In this document: piece by piece, positions 30,201-37,036 of the stretch
Layout: every line of letters begins with the position of its first letter
How positions within the stretch are numbered: position 1 is the stretch's first letter
Source of the DNA: a virus
IMG/VR virus record: IMGVR_UViG_3300025108_000020
Span: 1 to 64,000 of that record
Reading direction: 5' to 3' (one strand)
Length of the DNA stretch: 64,000 nt
The notes under the pieces: model-generated
Database searches by the model: none
What the model was told of the DNA's origin: nothing
What the model saw: the letters and a program-made list of their open reading frames with translations, nothing else
Program-made: the position numbers and the translations under genes

Positions 30201-33200
30201 GGATACGAAAATTTTTGATATCCTGATCCAGGAGTATCTAAGAATGTATGAATTTTTTTAGTATAATTAGATCCCGATGGTTTTGTGTCACCCTTATTAC
30301 CAACTTCTGCCAATCTAAAACTAGAACTATCAAGTTTCAATACTTGATATTGTTTATCACTACTCAGTCCAGTAATACTAGTAGTATCATATGTGTAATT
30401 TAGAATATCCCCATCAGAGAATCCATGATCCTCAAAATACACATAGTCTCTAAATGTATTGATACCAGTTGGTTTAACAAAAACATTTCTACTAGTATAT
30501 CCTTCACCAGAATTCTCTACACTAATTCTACCAATAGTCTTTTTCTTTTCAAATGTTCTAAAAATGTGCTGACCACTATTAGCACTAGCAGCATCTTCTG
30601 AAATAGCAATGGTGCTAATACCAAGGACAGCATCAGACTTTGAATAATGTAAGAAAACAGAAAGGTCGCCAGATGTCCTTACATAGTAGTCTTGACCACT
30701 CATCAGGGTCAATTCATCTTTTACTCCACCTGTAGTAGCGATACCTAAATTATTGTTACCATTATTATCATAAACAATTCTATTACCAGTTACTAGGTTA
30801 TGTTTCTTGCCAAATGTAAACCTATCATTAACAGCCTCTACATTGCCCCCTGAGATGGTGCTGATGCCTGCAAACTCAATCTGCCGGTATCTTTCCTCAA
30901 GAAGTGCTCTACCTCTTGCTCCAGTGCCATTACCGCCATAGATTTCTACACTGGTAACTTTATCAATATCAAACTCTACAGGATCAACAAATATATTGGA
31001 AACTGTACCTGCGATACTAACGATTGCACCTGCAGTATTAGCTGCACTAACTGTGGAGTCTGTAATGGTAATACTAGGTGGGTTTTGGACATCATATCCA
31101 GTTCCACCACTTAAAATATTAATTGCCTTCAGAGGTCCATAGTAAACTGAATCTTCACCTTTGTAATTAAGAATTTCTAGACCATTGATGAGCATTCCAG
31201 TATTACCATCAGCAGTAATTTCTGAGGTAGTCTGCGCTTCTTTACCACTCTTAAGATCTTGTGCTAATGTAAATCTACGGATAGGTCTAGATGGAAAAAT
31301 TTCCCGCTTACCCTGACTAGCAAGAATGAAATCATGTGTTCCAGCAATACCGGTAGGATTGAAATATTCTGGAAGATTTGCTTTGATAAAAGCTCGCGAT
31401 GTATACAGTTCAATTCTATTGGCAGGACTTAATACTTTTACAAAATAATTTTTTTGCTCAAGACCAAGAATATTAACTGTTCCGGGTGATGGAACATAGG
31501 AAATTTCATCTCCCGTTCTAAATGGAACATCGTTAGTAAATGCTAGGGTAGAGTATGCATCTTCTACACTGTAGTAGTTGTCAAAGTTTCCAAGAGCTAC
31601 AGTAGGATCTACTAATGTAGATTTTAACTTGTCTACAGTAATTAGGTAACTGGGTAGTGAGCTAGAAGCTACATATGCTTCCCTCTTACCTGTTACAGAC
31701 TCATTTTCAGTTTCAATATAAGAATTATTAATGTCTGCCAGTAACTGATTTTGCCCACCTCTAATAGGAACATTAGAAGAATTTGCTTTTAATTGAACTC
31801 TACGAATATCGTAATATAATGTTGAGTTTAATGTGGGAATAGTGCCAGAAAGAGTAATTGTATTTGTGGTGGTGTTTACCGATGCTACGGTCAATCCTGT
31901 GGCTTCTACTAACTCTGAATTTCTATTAACTATTTCTACGGTATCATTTTTTCGGATACTACTCTTATCGATAGTCCCGGTTAAAACAAAACCAGATCCA
32001 GAGAATGAAGAAACCTCATATCTAGCAGCTGTATTGTACATCCAGGAGTTGAAAAATATATTCTCATATCCTTTATTGATTTCTGGGTTTTCAATTAACC
32101 TACCTAAGTTTCTAATCCTAATAGAAGAATCATCATCAAGGTTTTGAAGTGGTTGGTTAGCTAAGAACCTGCTGAGAACACCAGTAACCTTAAATTCTAC
32201 TCTCTTAGATGAATCGCCGTTCTCAAATCCATAAACAGTATTAGGAGCAGAAATATCTGTATTATTTGGAACTGTTGTTGCAATTAATGGACTTACATCA
32301 AAGAATTGAGAAATACTCTTCTGTCCATAAGTATATGTTGTTGCACCAATAGACAGAGTTCCTGTACTAGAGAATCCAATAGTAGAATCTACAGTAATTA
32401 CAGATGCACCAAGTCCAACTTCACCAATATTGCGAGTTTTTCCGGGAACTACAAAAGTACCATCTGTTAGGCTTCGTTCATCAAAACCAGTAAAGAGTGA
32501 GATTTTAAAATAATTGTCTCGAATATTAGAAACTTCGGAAATGGGACCAGATGCCGCATTAAACTTATCATTTAGTACATCGTTATCCTGATATAATGTT
32601 TCTCCGACAAGATTTGAAGGATTCCCGGAAATTAACTCAAGAGAGAGTGTTTTTCTACGAACATAGTTTGCATATGATGGCTTAATGAGATATTTCTCAA
32701 GATCATTGATTTTTGGATCAATGCCAAATAAAGCCTTAAATAAAATCTTAAAAGAATCCTCAGTTCCTTTTGATTCGTAAAGACTTCTAGCCTCTTTAAT
32801 AAAATTATTGACATCTAACTGTGGCGATAGATTTACTCCCTCTAATCCGGGAGCATACATCGCCTTTAACTTTTTATAAAACTCTTTTAGAAAAAGAGCA
32901 CTCACATTTTGAACATTTGTGCCAATAAGGTGTTCAGATGCTGTAGTTTGCTCCCAAACTAAATCGCTAGCATTATTAGGTGCAGTATAGGAACTAATCC
33001 CGCTGAACCCTCGCGTACATCCAATAAAACTAGTTTCAGTCTTGTATTCATATCCAATAATTTCGGCATCAATCTTAATCAGACCATATTTTGAGGGATA
33101 TCCATCTGTATTCTCTACAGTAATGGTATCATCAGTCTCAGAACAAGATCCTGTCAGTTGTGTAGATCCTCTAATGACATCTACAGTAAGATTATCAATC

Positions 33201-33385
33201 TTAATGTAAGCATCAATGTTTTCAGCAATATCTGCAGGTCCACCTTGGTAATCCTGAGAGATATAATACTGTTTCAGGAATTCGGTAAAATTGGGATTTT
33301 CCGAGACCGCAAATTCGGGAATAGATTCCGAAACAGTCTGATAAGTTTTTACTCTTGGACTTAGTGGGGAGTTTGTCTCTATCAT
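21239..33385 (-). CDS. 4048-aa giant baseplate protein in gp7 position, YHYH domain
   Basis: A single uninterrupted frame of 4048 codons between gp6 and gp8, where T4 has gp7 (1032 aa). The N-terminal region (SVSESIPEFAV-like, NFTEFLKQYYIS, FLKEFYKKLKAMYAPGL) looks like a wedge-binding head. Around residues 1255-1345 is a YHYH-type domain (HSPIIGWAYDGNPIYGPYG ... LDEHNGKFT ... FPLGVYAYFATV ... FPYFIGD). Much of the rest consists of beta modules with GxGY and GIGTT motifs; at least ten GxGY units are visible. Role inferred: wedge initiator fused to a long peripheral array. gp7 homology is by position only, so no symbol is given. Confidence 0.88.
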   Translation of the reverse strand: MIETNSPLSPRVKTYQTVSESIPEFAVSENPNFTEFLKQYYISQDYQGGPADIAENIDAYIKIDNLTVDVIRGSTQLTGSCSETDDTITVENTDGYPSKYGLIKIDAEIIGYEYKTETSFIGCTRGFSGISSYTAPNNASDLVWEQTTASEHLIGTNVQNVSALFLKEFYKKLKAMYAPGLEGVNLSPQLDVNNFIKEARSLYESKGTEDSFKILFKALFGIDPKINDLEKYLIKPSYANYVRRKTLSLELISGNPSNLVGETLYQDNDVLNDKFNAASGPISEVSNIRDNYFKISLFTGFDERSLTDGTFVVPGKTRNIGEVGLGASVITVDSTIGFSSTGTLSIGATTYTYGQKSISQFFDVSPLIATTVPNNTDISAPNTVYGFENGDSSKRVEFKVTGVLSRFLANQPLQNLDDDSSIRIRNLGRLIENPEINKGYENIFFNSWMYNTAARYEVSSFSGSGFVLTGTIDKSSIRKNDTVEIVNRNSELVEATGLTVASVNTTTNTITLSGTIPTLNSTLYYDIRRVQLKANSSNVPIRGGQNQLLADINNSYIETENESVTGKREAYVASSSLPSYLITVDKLKSTLVDPTVALGNFDNYYSVEDAYSTLAFTNDVPFRTGDEISYVPSPGTVNILGLEQKNYFVKVLSPANRIELYTSRAFIKANLPEYFNPTGIAGTHDFILASQGKREIFPSRPIRRFTLAQDLKSGKEAQTTSEITADGNTGMLINGLEILNYKGEDSVYYGPLKAINILSGGTGYDVQNPPSITITDSTVSAANTAGAIVSIAGTVSNIFVDPVEFDIDKVTSVEIYGGNGTGARGRALLEERYRQIEFAGISTISGGNVEAVNDRFTFGKKHNLVTGNRIVYDNNGNNNLGIATTGGVKDELTLMSGQDYYVRTSGDLSVFLHYSKSDAVLGISTIAISEDAASANSGQHIFRTFEKKKTIGRISVENSGEGYTSRNVFVKPTGINTFRDYVYFEDHGFSDGDILNYTYDTTSITGLSSDKQYQVLKLDSSSFRLAEVGNKGDTKPSGSNYTKKIHTFLDTPGSGYQKFSYPPIECTVKVLTEDQTEQELVATPIVRGEIVDAVLYERGSNYGSTIINFQNPPKISVNRGSLGQIGLIFSNGRIISAFVQAGGSGYSGPPEIQVSSASSEANGAILRAIVNDNGSITEVKVISGGVGYASSTTTINIQPVGTNLRLEAALRPLVINKSFGLDPDELDYLAPYGVGVAVNYIGYGNTIRNFFGDDGSSHSPIIGWAYDGNPIYGPYGLKDSDNIQSDVKRQLSSYEIDANKIINRPPTSSFPYGSLIADYAYQGSGDLDEHNGKFTKTPDFPLGVYAYFATVDNINTPVFPYFIGDTFRSFAIPENTIRGLVIDQTNFDFENSKLVRNTFPYNIFGDGKAYDYVFQPYKTNNQESTPDNLGVGSITSIEVDFAGSGYSVLDTVVFDDTGTNGGGASAEVQEIYGVHINEVSSEQVSFTNVPFKVGRESVSFRVSPYHEFSENDFVRISGVSTYVQGIEDFHKITTPTYFTFLEQDGYSGIVTDLKVNRVPSNVSAGDSIGIGTETLRVINAFPTEKILRVERYAGFATASAGVAVTYFTSELNFPLTETTPVDSRFQELYYFNPKESVGVGTTVGISTAVNVSLNGVTKSRSILAQSIHIGQHGLKTNDLVTFSRNGNTSLTATDSISPYTTPSALPTSLYVVRKTSNTIGLKTAPDAPELFFTNSGDDIGNYFFNTNYAQQTANIDRGELTVQTSESHNLSINDKVSLVVRPGLTTGLGPNSDVVVKLLDGNLILNPFEVPTTGINTSDNTFTFTDHGLESGFKILAYGADGNEANLPENIFQRTYFVLKVDKNTFQLSESRAQLFLDPPEVVNLIGIGSTGQSINPINPPIKVTKNNNIVFNMNDPSLLGGKLKIFYDNNFFNEFVGSGTTDQLEVVGVNTVGLGTTTPSNVSKVTINYNKSITNELYYGFEKGGYMSTSDTEVNGYTKISFIDSSFNGRYTVTGVGDTTFTATLAFDAEKDGYSQDDCEDLFFTTTSIGATGGISKVRIINNGFGYQSIPAVTSIGSSGISANLNLIGPSINKLNNVTVPTDVYGYPSDNTLKPDAFLPRSVKVKNANRVIDVQVTFGGKSYLNAPSLALFDKSTGEIVNNGLITCDLSDSAVNSAKVVVQPRGLSGNDYGVAPLQNSNGISIIEAFSDVGVVTCKITTPILGYVNEPFVIGEVVFVEGIQFNGDGDGFNSGDYKFTNFVIDDYNSAVNPREVSFKYAGFTTNVGTGATVIPGFGQIVKAENLAQFSCDKAFSPFSKNEPLRRNNDLQNDLILRSIDVNTGIMVIEGSRPLEPDDLLVGTNSGDRAEVDIVTIFDGYYDIDSTIDANVGWSDNIGLIGDSNQFLPDNDYYQNMSYAIESDKTFEEIITYVNDIVHPSGMKNFANTQILSVGNAGDSTKPADDAGGFVLDFIGDPLRVDAIYKFDLSRDVNSADNVSKFLELKSTRLADFILNKTNRVLIHDDISPEFVSNESNDLSDDRTIAAAVAGRNFARYLIQTTHNAENPLNNQYQLNEVILVAVDGDTFLLQKSHMNNTNNVGLSTGYAEFFAFFNSNDNVSEVRIKPYETFDTNFDIKTFQQGFSADIGIGSTATGNVVNSSANVLVSSGATTEVVGFSTTTYVAGIGHFLVVDNVDNKIDYIELALQHDGTDTYLTELASFNNRQSLGGLSGPKFMGTFTSSIESGVVKINYVHQEGSTLAVRSKFVSFENVGLGTTTIRHLNLEFTPEGTERTARVIAGTSATTGISTVVGVSSFTNLSFKSTVHVSYGSTQTLHQIYVLSDPEKADTYISQQPIAAIGTTTGIGTFGAEFSGSNVNLEFYPDAGVSGMVSIYSYNEVLYKDLDPNGTLAGIGSFGYGNVFENVTQNTYLGINNRNLRTFDLKYQGIPIYERDLNPQNPNQIDFGSGLISFKHFFSNTEEVTYEPDSNIIGVAASALEYVTGYGSTVLPSTVFIVKNNNSQFFISTNITDARQGIAVTFQPGTSAGNKHRFTMNKRDEKSVIALNGIVQKPISFTSIIYDLDVAVNGIVTSFALSGLSTVTSGDLLKIEDEYSIVRTVGFATQPQGPITGIGTWSIVEIERGAVGSAKTDHAAGSVARIHRGSFQILNSQIHFTEAPLGGDLGIINPANLPYPRASFGGRTYLRDDYETNELFDDFSDQFDGLQNTFNLSATGAAVTGIGSTGGNGVLFINGIFQAPFGKNNEGVSNFKILEDPVSTAASVQFSGITSVGFTDLIIDEDDINQNQLPRGGIIVSVASTPGMGYAPFNGAAVRLEVGTGGTITNVTGVSTSGTAVNISTASYTSKTGIMTVTTATAHGLVLQNQVKLSGLAFTCGAAHAGVTTNIFPDHNDPFYVVGIISATTFKVQVGASTIPHAYVSGGTAAEFHPLTFGSGYNTNLGTIGIAITSPTGTGATITAVVGAGGSLVFNVVGPGTNYTEDNGLILPPEPNGENLPIVGVTRIGLGNTTITGVGCSVSIDIAGVSTATGIGSTYYQISNFQFSKKGYGFKRGDTFTVTGLSTDPFAGDDFRQFEIEVVDVFTDQVSSWQFGNIDYLDNIQPFQDGNQKRFLLYYQSSLVSFEIDRGDQDSKEIDLAAVLLIFINGVIQEPGINYTFDGGSVIEFNSAPTTEDNVVIFFYRGTIGQDSFLFDVNEVIKVGDNLRLQKSSQIELNQVDQSTENLAQSANRIVKRVDSAATVETAFYRGVGISNDNYKPMDWIKQKKDILIDGSLVSKARDSLEAQINPIASVIGVVSTTDSFIFTDTTALFRDTDDLLTGSFSLAYIAPVGFGTTAVYGSNYENITGIEPLVANVQGFVGVVTGIGTCPGIGTDLALQIQFDAQDYVNDGNSTAGLLVGQPIKLYGSGINTAGAAVTSIDTHDTDIVGISTFNGDNIYYVHAVSTRNGGRVGVLTCNIASYTDTSDFVGVGSTAGPYCEFTWGKFSNVTRDATNAVYADIKGLTFDPQLTNYPIVQRRGAGLRGTGGLPKIL

Positions 33386-33386
33386 C

Positions 33387-35306
33387 CTACTGTCTAATTA
33401 GCGATCCGTTGGAGTAACTGGATGTGATTTGATAACCAATACCAGAAATTTGTTGGCCAGAGGAAATCGTGTCTCTCACGATATTTATCTCCGAATTTGA
33501 TAGATCTAGACTCAGGTAAATATCCTTAAGTCCAATAACATCATTCGACTCTGGGAATGCCTGTACTTCAATAATATTATCTCCAGCTGTAGTAGTGTTG
33601 ATAGTAACTGCATTAAGTAAAATCTCACCTTTTAAATAATCTACAGTACCTGCAGATTTAATAACAACTTCTGCAGATTCTCCTTCTAACTTTGCTGGTT
33701 TAAAAATTGCAATATCGCCATATCTACCATCATCTCTAGGAATATCAGTTAGATATACAAATTCGGGGTCTCCAGCAATCGTAAATCCACTAGACTTAAC
33801 GGTTCCACCACCTGCTAAGATATGGAATTGATTTCCAAAGCATAATTCATATTGTGCAGTCGTATTTACAAGAACTTTAAGGTCTCTACGGATTGTAACT
33901 TTTGTAATATTGGAAGTAATTGAATTATTCGTCTTATCAATAATACTTTGCGATTCAGAATACTTAAATCTACCGCCAAACTTATTCAGATTTGTAGAAT
34001 TACCATAAGTTGTCAATGATTGAATAACTTCTGCCTTTAATTCGTTCGCATCATCAAAAATAGTGTTGTTATAGTAAGCAGTAGTGTCCAATTCAATGTA
34101 TAGAACTTTAAGATCTTCAATTCTTTGGTTAATACCTGCAATAGAATAACTTTTAAGGTCGTTCAGGATGTTCTGCTTAGTAAAATCAGATAAAAATGTG
34201 CCATTTACTGGTTTGATACTTAAAACAACAGTTCCAAACTCTGGAGGATCTAATTCTTCACCACCAACGACAGAAACTGACTCAGTATTGGGATAAATCT
34301 TTTGAATAATAGCTTCATAGTCCCTTGGTGTAACCGCTCTGTTCTGTGCGGAGTACAATCTAGGAGCAAAGTATCGTACAGAGTCAATTGCTTCAATCTC
34401 AGCGCCATTACGGGCAGTCTGAGAAGTAGTTACGCTGATTATATTTGTCGATATTAACGAATTATTTGAATCATCTTGCACATCACCGGAAAAAGTGAAA
34501 TTTTTCCCTTCATTACCAAATTTTCCATCAGTAGTGATGTAATTAATTTCAATTGTATCGCCTTGTTCTAGTTTTGATCCAAAAAGACCATCTCCAAACA
34601 GTAATTCATATGTTTCGTTCGGTGATTCTTGAATTAAGAAGATATTTGAGTCTTTTGTAACATTGATAATGTTATCAACCTTAGAAAATGACAGTCCTGC
34701 AGTAGCTCCAGACTTTTTAACATTCACCGTAAGGGTATCAATATCAACATTTGAGTTTTCAATGATAAATCTTTGATCAGTACTACCGTTTACTACCCAA
34801 GACTTGCCTAATAGGGATCCTTGATAGACTGTAATATTATTAAACGATGCTGTGCGAGGAGGATTTGACCCAACTACGCCTCCAGCATCAATTGGACTCG
34901 TTGCAACGATGTCTTCTGGAATAGAAAAGACATAAGAAGTCTTTTCAACACTACCAACTAATACTAATCCTTTCTTTAAACTAACAGTTGTGCTATTTCC
35001 ATTGAATTTATAGTCAAAACTAATGATCGCTTCTGCTGCTTTACGCGATCTAGGGACATATCCAATGTTTCTTGCAAGAGAAACTACATTTTCTCTTAAA
35101 GTTGCCGAGTCTAAGAAGGATTCATTAGCAACCATGTTGCTGTTGAATGCTGTCAGGTAAGTATTATATGCTAAAACATCAATTAACAGCGAAATATTTG
35201 ACCCTTCAAAGTCAAAATCAGAGAATTCTGAGTTAGACCTCAAATAATCTTTGATCGAACTCTTAATTTGATCAAAATTTAGGTTGGTATACTTAAATGA
35301 TGGCAT
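33387..35306 (-). CDS. 6: Baseplate wedge protein gp6-like
   Basis: 639 aa, near T4 gp6 (660 aa). The opening MPSFKYTNLNFDQIKSSIKD, followed by FEGSNISLLIDVLAYNTYLT and ANESFLDSATLRENVVSLAR, is diagnostic for T4-like gp6, which also carries a Baseplate_J-like fold. gp6 forms the ring that joins the six wedges around the hub. The gene starts 4 nt after the gp25 stop and ends 1 nt before the 4048-aa gene, reproducing the T4 order 25-6-7-8. Confidence 0.95.
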   Translation of the reverse strand: MPSFKYTNLNFDQIKSSIKDYLRSNSEFSDFDFEGSNISLLIDVLAYNTYLTAFNSNMVANESFLDSATLRENVVSLARNIGYVPRSRKAAEAIISFDYKFNGNSTTVSLKKGLVLVGSVEKTSYVFSIPEDIVATSPIDAGGVVGSNPPRTASFNNITVYQGSLLGKSWVVNGSTDQRFIIENSNVDIDTLTVNVKKSGATAGLSFSKVDNIINVTKDSNIFLIQESPNETYELLFGDGLFGSKLEQGDTIEINYITTDGKFGNEGKNFTFSGDVQDDSNNSLISTNIISVTTSQTARNGAEIEAIDSVRYFAPRLYSAQNRAVTPRDYEAIIQKIYPNTESVSVVGGEELDPPEFGTVVLSIKPVNGTFLSDFTKQNILNDLKSYSIAGINQRIEDLKVLYIELDTTAYYNNTIFDDANELKAEVIQSLTTYGNSTNLNKFGGRFKYSESQSIIDKTNNSITSNITKVTIRRDLKVLVNTTAQYELCFGNQFHILAGGGTVKSSGFTIAGDPEFVYLTDIPRDDGRYGDIAIFKPAKLEGESAEVVIKSAGTVDYLKGEILLNAVTINTTTAGDNIIEVQAFPESNDVIGLKDIYLSLDLSNSEINIVRDTISSGQQISGIGYQITSSYSNGSLIRQ

Positions 35307-35310
35307 TTTT

Positions 35311-35709
35311 TTACCTAGTTGGCTCTAAAAGAAATTCAAATTCTTGTCTTTGAAACTCATCACCAATAATATCGTAACTAATTAGGATATCGAAAGCATT
35401 TCCATCAGGATTTGGACTTACTACAACCTTAGTTCCTGCTATCCTACCTTCAAAAGTTTTCAGTACATCAAAGATTTGTTGAGAAATTAGGTTTGCAGTA
35501 CCAAAATCAACAAAATCAAACAACGAGCTATTAATATCTGTGCCAACTGTTCCCCGGAAAGGTCTCTCCCCAGGGATTGTTTGTACTAAATTCCTTACGG
35601 CCCGTTTGATTGCGTCCTCATTCCTTAAAACTTGGATATCACCAGTAACAGGGTGTGCTTTAAAGGACAAACTAATGTCTTGAAAAGCCCGTGAATTGGT
35701 TTCAGCCAC
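35311..35709 (-). CDS. 25: Baseplate wedge protein gp25-like
   Basis: 132 aa, exactly the T4 gp25 length. It has the GPW/gp25 pattern: RNEDAIKRAVRNLVQTIPGE, RPFRGTVGTDI, and a C-terminal FEFLLEP. gp25 bolts gp6 and gp53 together and links the wedge to the sheath. The start codon in the sequence is GTG (rev of cac at 35707-35709). A perfect TATAAATA late promoter lies 24 nt upstream, so this is the probable head of the 25-6-giant operon. Confidence 0.95.
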   Translation of the reverse strand: MAETNSRAFQDISLSFKAHPVTGDIQVLRNEDAIKRAVRNLVQTIPGERPFRGTVGTDINSSLFDFVDFGTANLISQQIFDVLKTFEGRIAGTKVVVSPNPDGNAFDILISYDIIGDEFQRQEFEFLLEPTR

Positions 35710-35732
35710 GAATCGACACTATATATCGATAT

Positions 35733-35740
35733 TATTTATA
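35733..35740 (-). promoter_or_regulatory. T4-type late promoter (perfect TATAAATA)
   Basis: Exact TATAAATA on the minus strand, 24 nt upstream of the gp25 GTG. It lies just past the stop codon of the 49-aa gene. Confidence 0.8.
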
Positions 35741-35741
35741 G

Positions 35742-35891
35742 TCACTCTTGGAGAAGATCAGGTTCTGTCTCATCATTTTTATAATCACCTGCTACTTCAC
35801 GAAGAATTTTGTCTGATTTTTTACGATCAGTCTTAACTCCCCAGGAACCACCGACACCACCGTCCATATTTACAATAAGATCGTCATCCAT
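35742..35891 (-). CDS. 49-aa acidic/Gly-rich protein upstream of gp25
   Basis: ATG at 35889-35891 to TGA at 35742-35744. It starts MDDDLIVNMDGGVGGSWGVK and ends in a charged helix. An AATAAATA late promoter lies 26 nt upstream of its ATG, supporting it as a real late gene although it is very short. Function unknown. Confidence 0.65.
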   Translation of the reverse strand: MDDDLIVNMDGGVGGSWGVKTDRKKSDKILREVAGDYKNDETEPDLLQE

Positions 35892-35916
35892 TTTTGTTAC
35901 TATAATATTGTAAGAT

Positions 35917-35924
35917 TATTTATT
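35917..35924 (-). promoter_or_regulatory. T4-type late promoter
   Basis: AATAAATA on the minus strand, 26 nt upstream of the 49-aa gene, overlapping the last codons of the 217-aa gene. Confidence 0.6.
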
Positions 35925-36573
35925 GCTCTTTCTCTGATTCTGTTTCCCAGAAATATTCATCAGTATCTCCTAGTCTACCCCATCTAACACCATTCTCTAC
36001 CTGAAAGTAATGTGTACTTACTTTGAAGTCTGGTATAAGTGGTTCTTCGGGTGTAATAGACAAGTCAAAGATTCGTGTTCGGTTGTTGGGATACAAGCAA
36101 AATTGACCATTCTCAAGCTCAATACAGTTATGTGACTTATGTTCGTCAGGAATTTCGCTAACATTAGTATTTGTGGTGTCTATGTCTGGATGAAAGTTAT
36201 CTAAGGTGAAGCAGTATTCGCCGTTAAGGGTGCCGAAGTTGCGTGTGCGTACTTGGAAGTCCATTGACCCGATAAACTGCTTCTCAAGGCATCTAACCCC
36301 ATAGTCCATACAGTTCCAGAACTGAAGGTTAGGGAGATCTAGATCAGGCGTCGGCGTTTCGGGACGCGAGCAAAAGGCGGAAATTGGAAGCTTGTCAAAC
36401 ATTGCTGCATACTTAGGTAAGTATGTCTCAAAATAAAAAGCGCGTCCAGGTATCGATTTACACGATACCCAAACGCCCTCTACAAACTCACCAAATCCAT
36501 CTTGGAAATCTCTAAGGTATTCTTTACGAACCCAGACTTTCTGTGGTGGAAGATTGATGATTAATTGACTCAT
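35920..36573 (-). CDS. Unknown 217-aa protein
   Basis: Starts MSQLIINLPPQKVWVRKEYL. It is a soluble, aromatic-rich protein with Cys at several places (CSRPET, FWNCMDYGVRCLE, HNCIELENGQFCLY), probably a compact beta fold. No known domain is recognised. It overlaps the upstream 67-aa gene by 50 nt, more than usual here, and precedes the gp25 promoter. The large size and regular coding character make it a real gene; its cistron order (36870 to 35920) suggests it is cotranscribed with the small proteins upstream. Confidence 0.85.
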   Translation of the reverse strand: MSQLIINLPPQKVWVRKEYLRDFQDGFGEFVEGVWVSCKSIPGRAFYFETYLPKYAAMFDKLPISAFCSRPETPTPDLDLPNLQFWNCMDYGVRCLEKQFIGSMDFQVRTRNFGTLNGEYCFTLDNFHPDIDTTNTNVSEIPDEHKSHNCIELENGQFCLYPNNRTRIFDLSITPEEPLIPDFKVSTHYFQVENGVRWGRLGDTDEYFWETESEKEQ

Positions 36574-36727
36574 TTTCTATTGTCCAACTTGGAGGATGAA
36601 AAGCACAATACTCATTGAATGTGATCTTCATTTCTTTATTAGTTAGGTTAGCATTCCTAGCAGCCTTCGGTAAGTTCCACTTAGCAGAGAATAACATCTC
36701 CATGGATTCACGAGTCTCTACTCTCAC
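36524..36727 (-). CDS. 67-aa protein, GTG start
   Basis: The start is GTG at 36725-36727, overlapping the TGA of the upstream 48-aa gene (GTGA). An internal ATG at residue 9 (MEMLFSAKWNLPKAARNANL) could also serve. The central part, ANLTNKEMKITFNEYCAFHP, looks like a helix-turn-helix-type segment (LPKAARNANLTNKEMKITF), so a small DNA-binding or regulatory role is possible. This is by eye only. Its 3' end overlaps the 217-aa gene by 50 nt. Confidence 0.65.
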   Translation of the reverse strand: MRVETRESMEMLFSAKWNLPKAARNANLTNKEMKITFNEYCAFHPPSWTIENESINHQSSTTESLGS

Positions 36728-36870
36728 TTACCTTGACCCCGATACCTCTTCTTACGAGCGTTCGCGCTCGTGGCGCTAAGTTTTGTATGCTTGCCAGTAC
36801 CTTGACGAGTTTTTTTGGGGGTGGCTTCGATAAATGATCCACCGCTCAATGATTTGCTGATTTTAGCCAT
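36724..36870 (-). CDS. 48-aa highly basic protein
   Basis: ATG at 36868-36870 to TGA at 36724-36726. It begins MAKISKSLSGGSFIEATPKK; the rest is dominated by Lys, Arg, Ser and Thr and ends RKKRYRGQGK. Such strong positive charge suggests nucleic-acid or ribosome binding. It overlaps the upstream 57-aa gene by 8 nt and the next gene by 4 nt. Function unknown. Confidence 0.65.
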   Translation of the reverse strand: MAKISKSLSGGSFIEATPKKTRQGTGKHTKLSATSANARKKRYRGQGK

Positions 36871-37036
36871 AATGATTCAATTCTTTCATAGTGTGTGAAA
36901 TTCTATCAGGATGAGGACGCCCTGTCTGATAATAAGAGTAGGCGTAATCATCCATTATATCTAAGAACTCGTCTTCACTCAAATCGGTGTGCGTCTCAGC
37001 ACCATTGATATAGATTGTGTAGACTGTCAGTGCCAT
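36863..37036 (-). CDS. 57-aa acidic protein
   Basis: ATG at 37034-37036 sharing one base with the TGA of the upstream glycosyltransferase-like gene (TGATG). It encodes MALTVYTIYINGAETHTDLS followed by an acidic helix (EDEFLDIMDDYAYSYY) and a His-rich end. Tight coupling on both sides supports reality. Function unknown. Confidence 0.65.
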   Translation of the reverse strand: MALTVYTIYINGAETHTDLSEDEFLDIMDDYAYSYYQTGRPHPDRISHTMKELNHYG

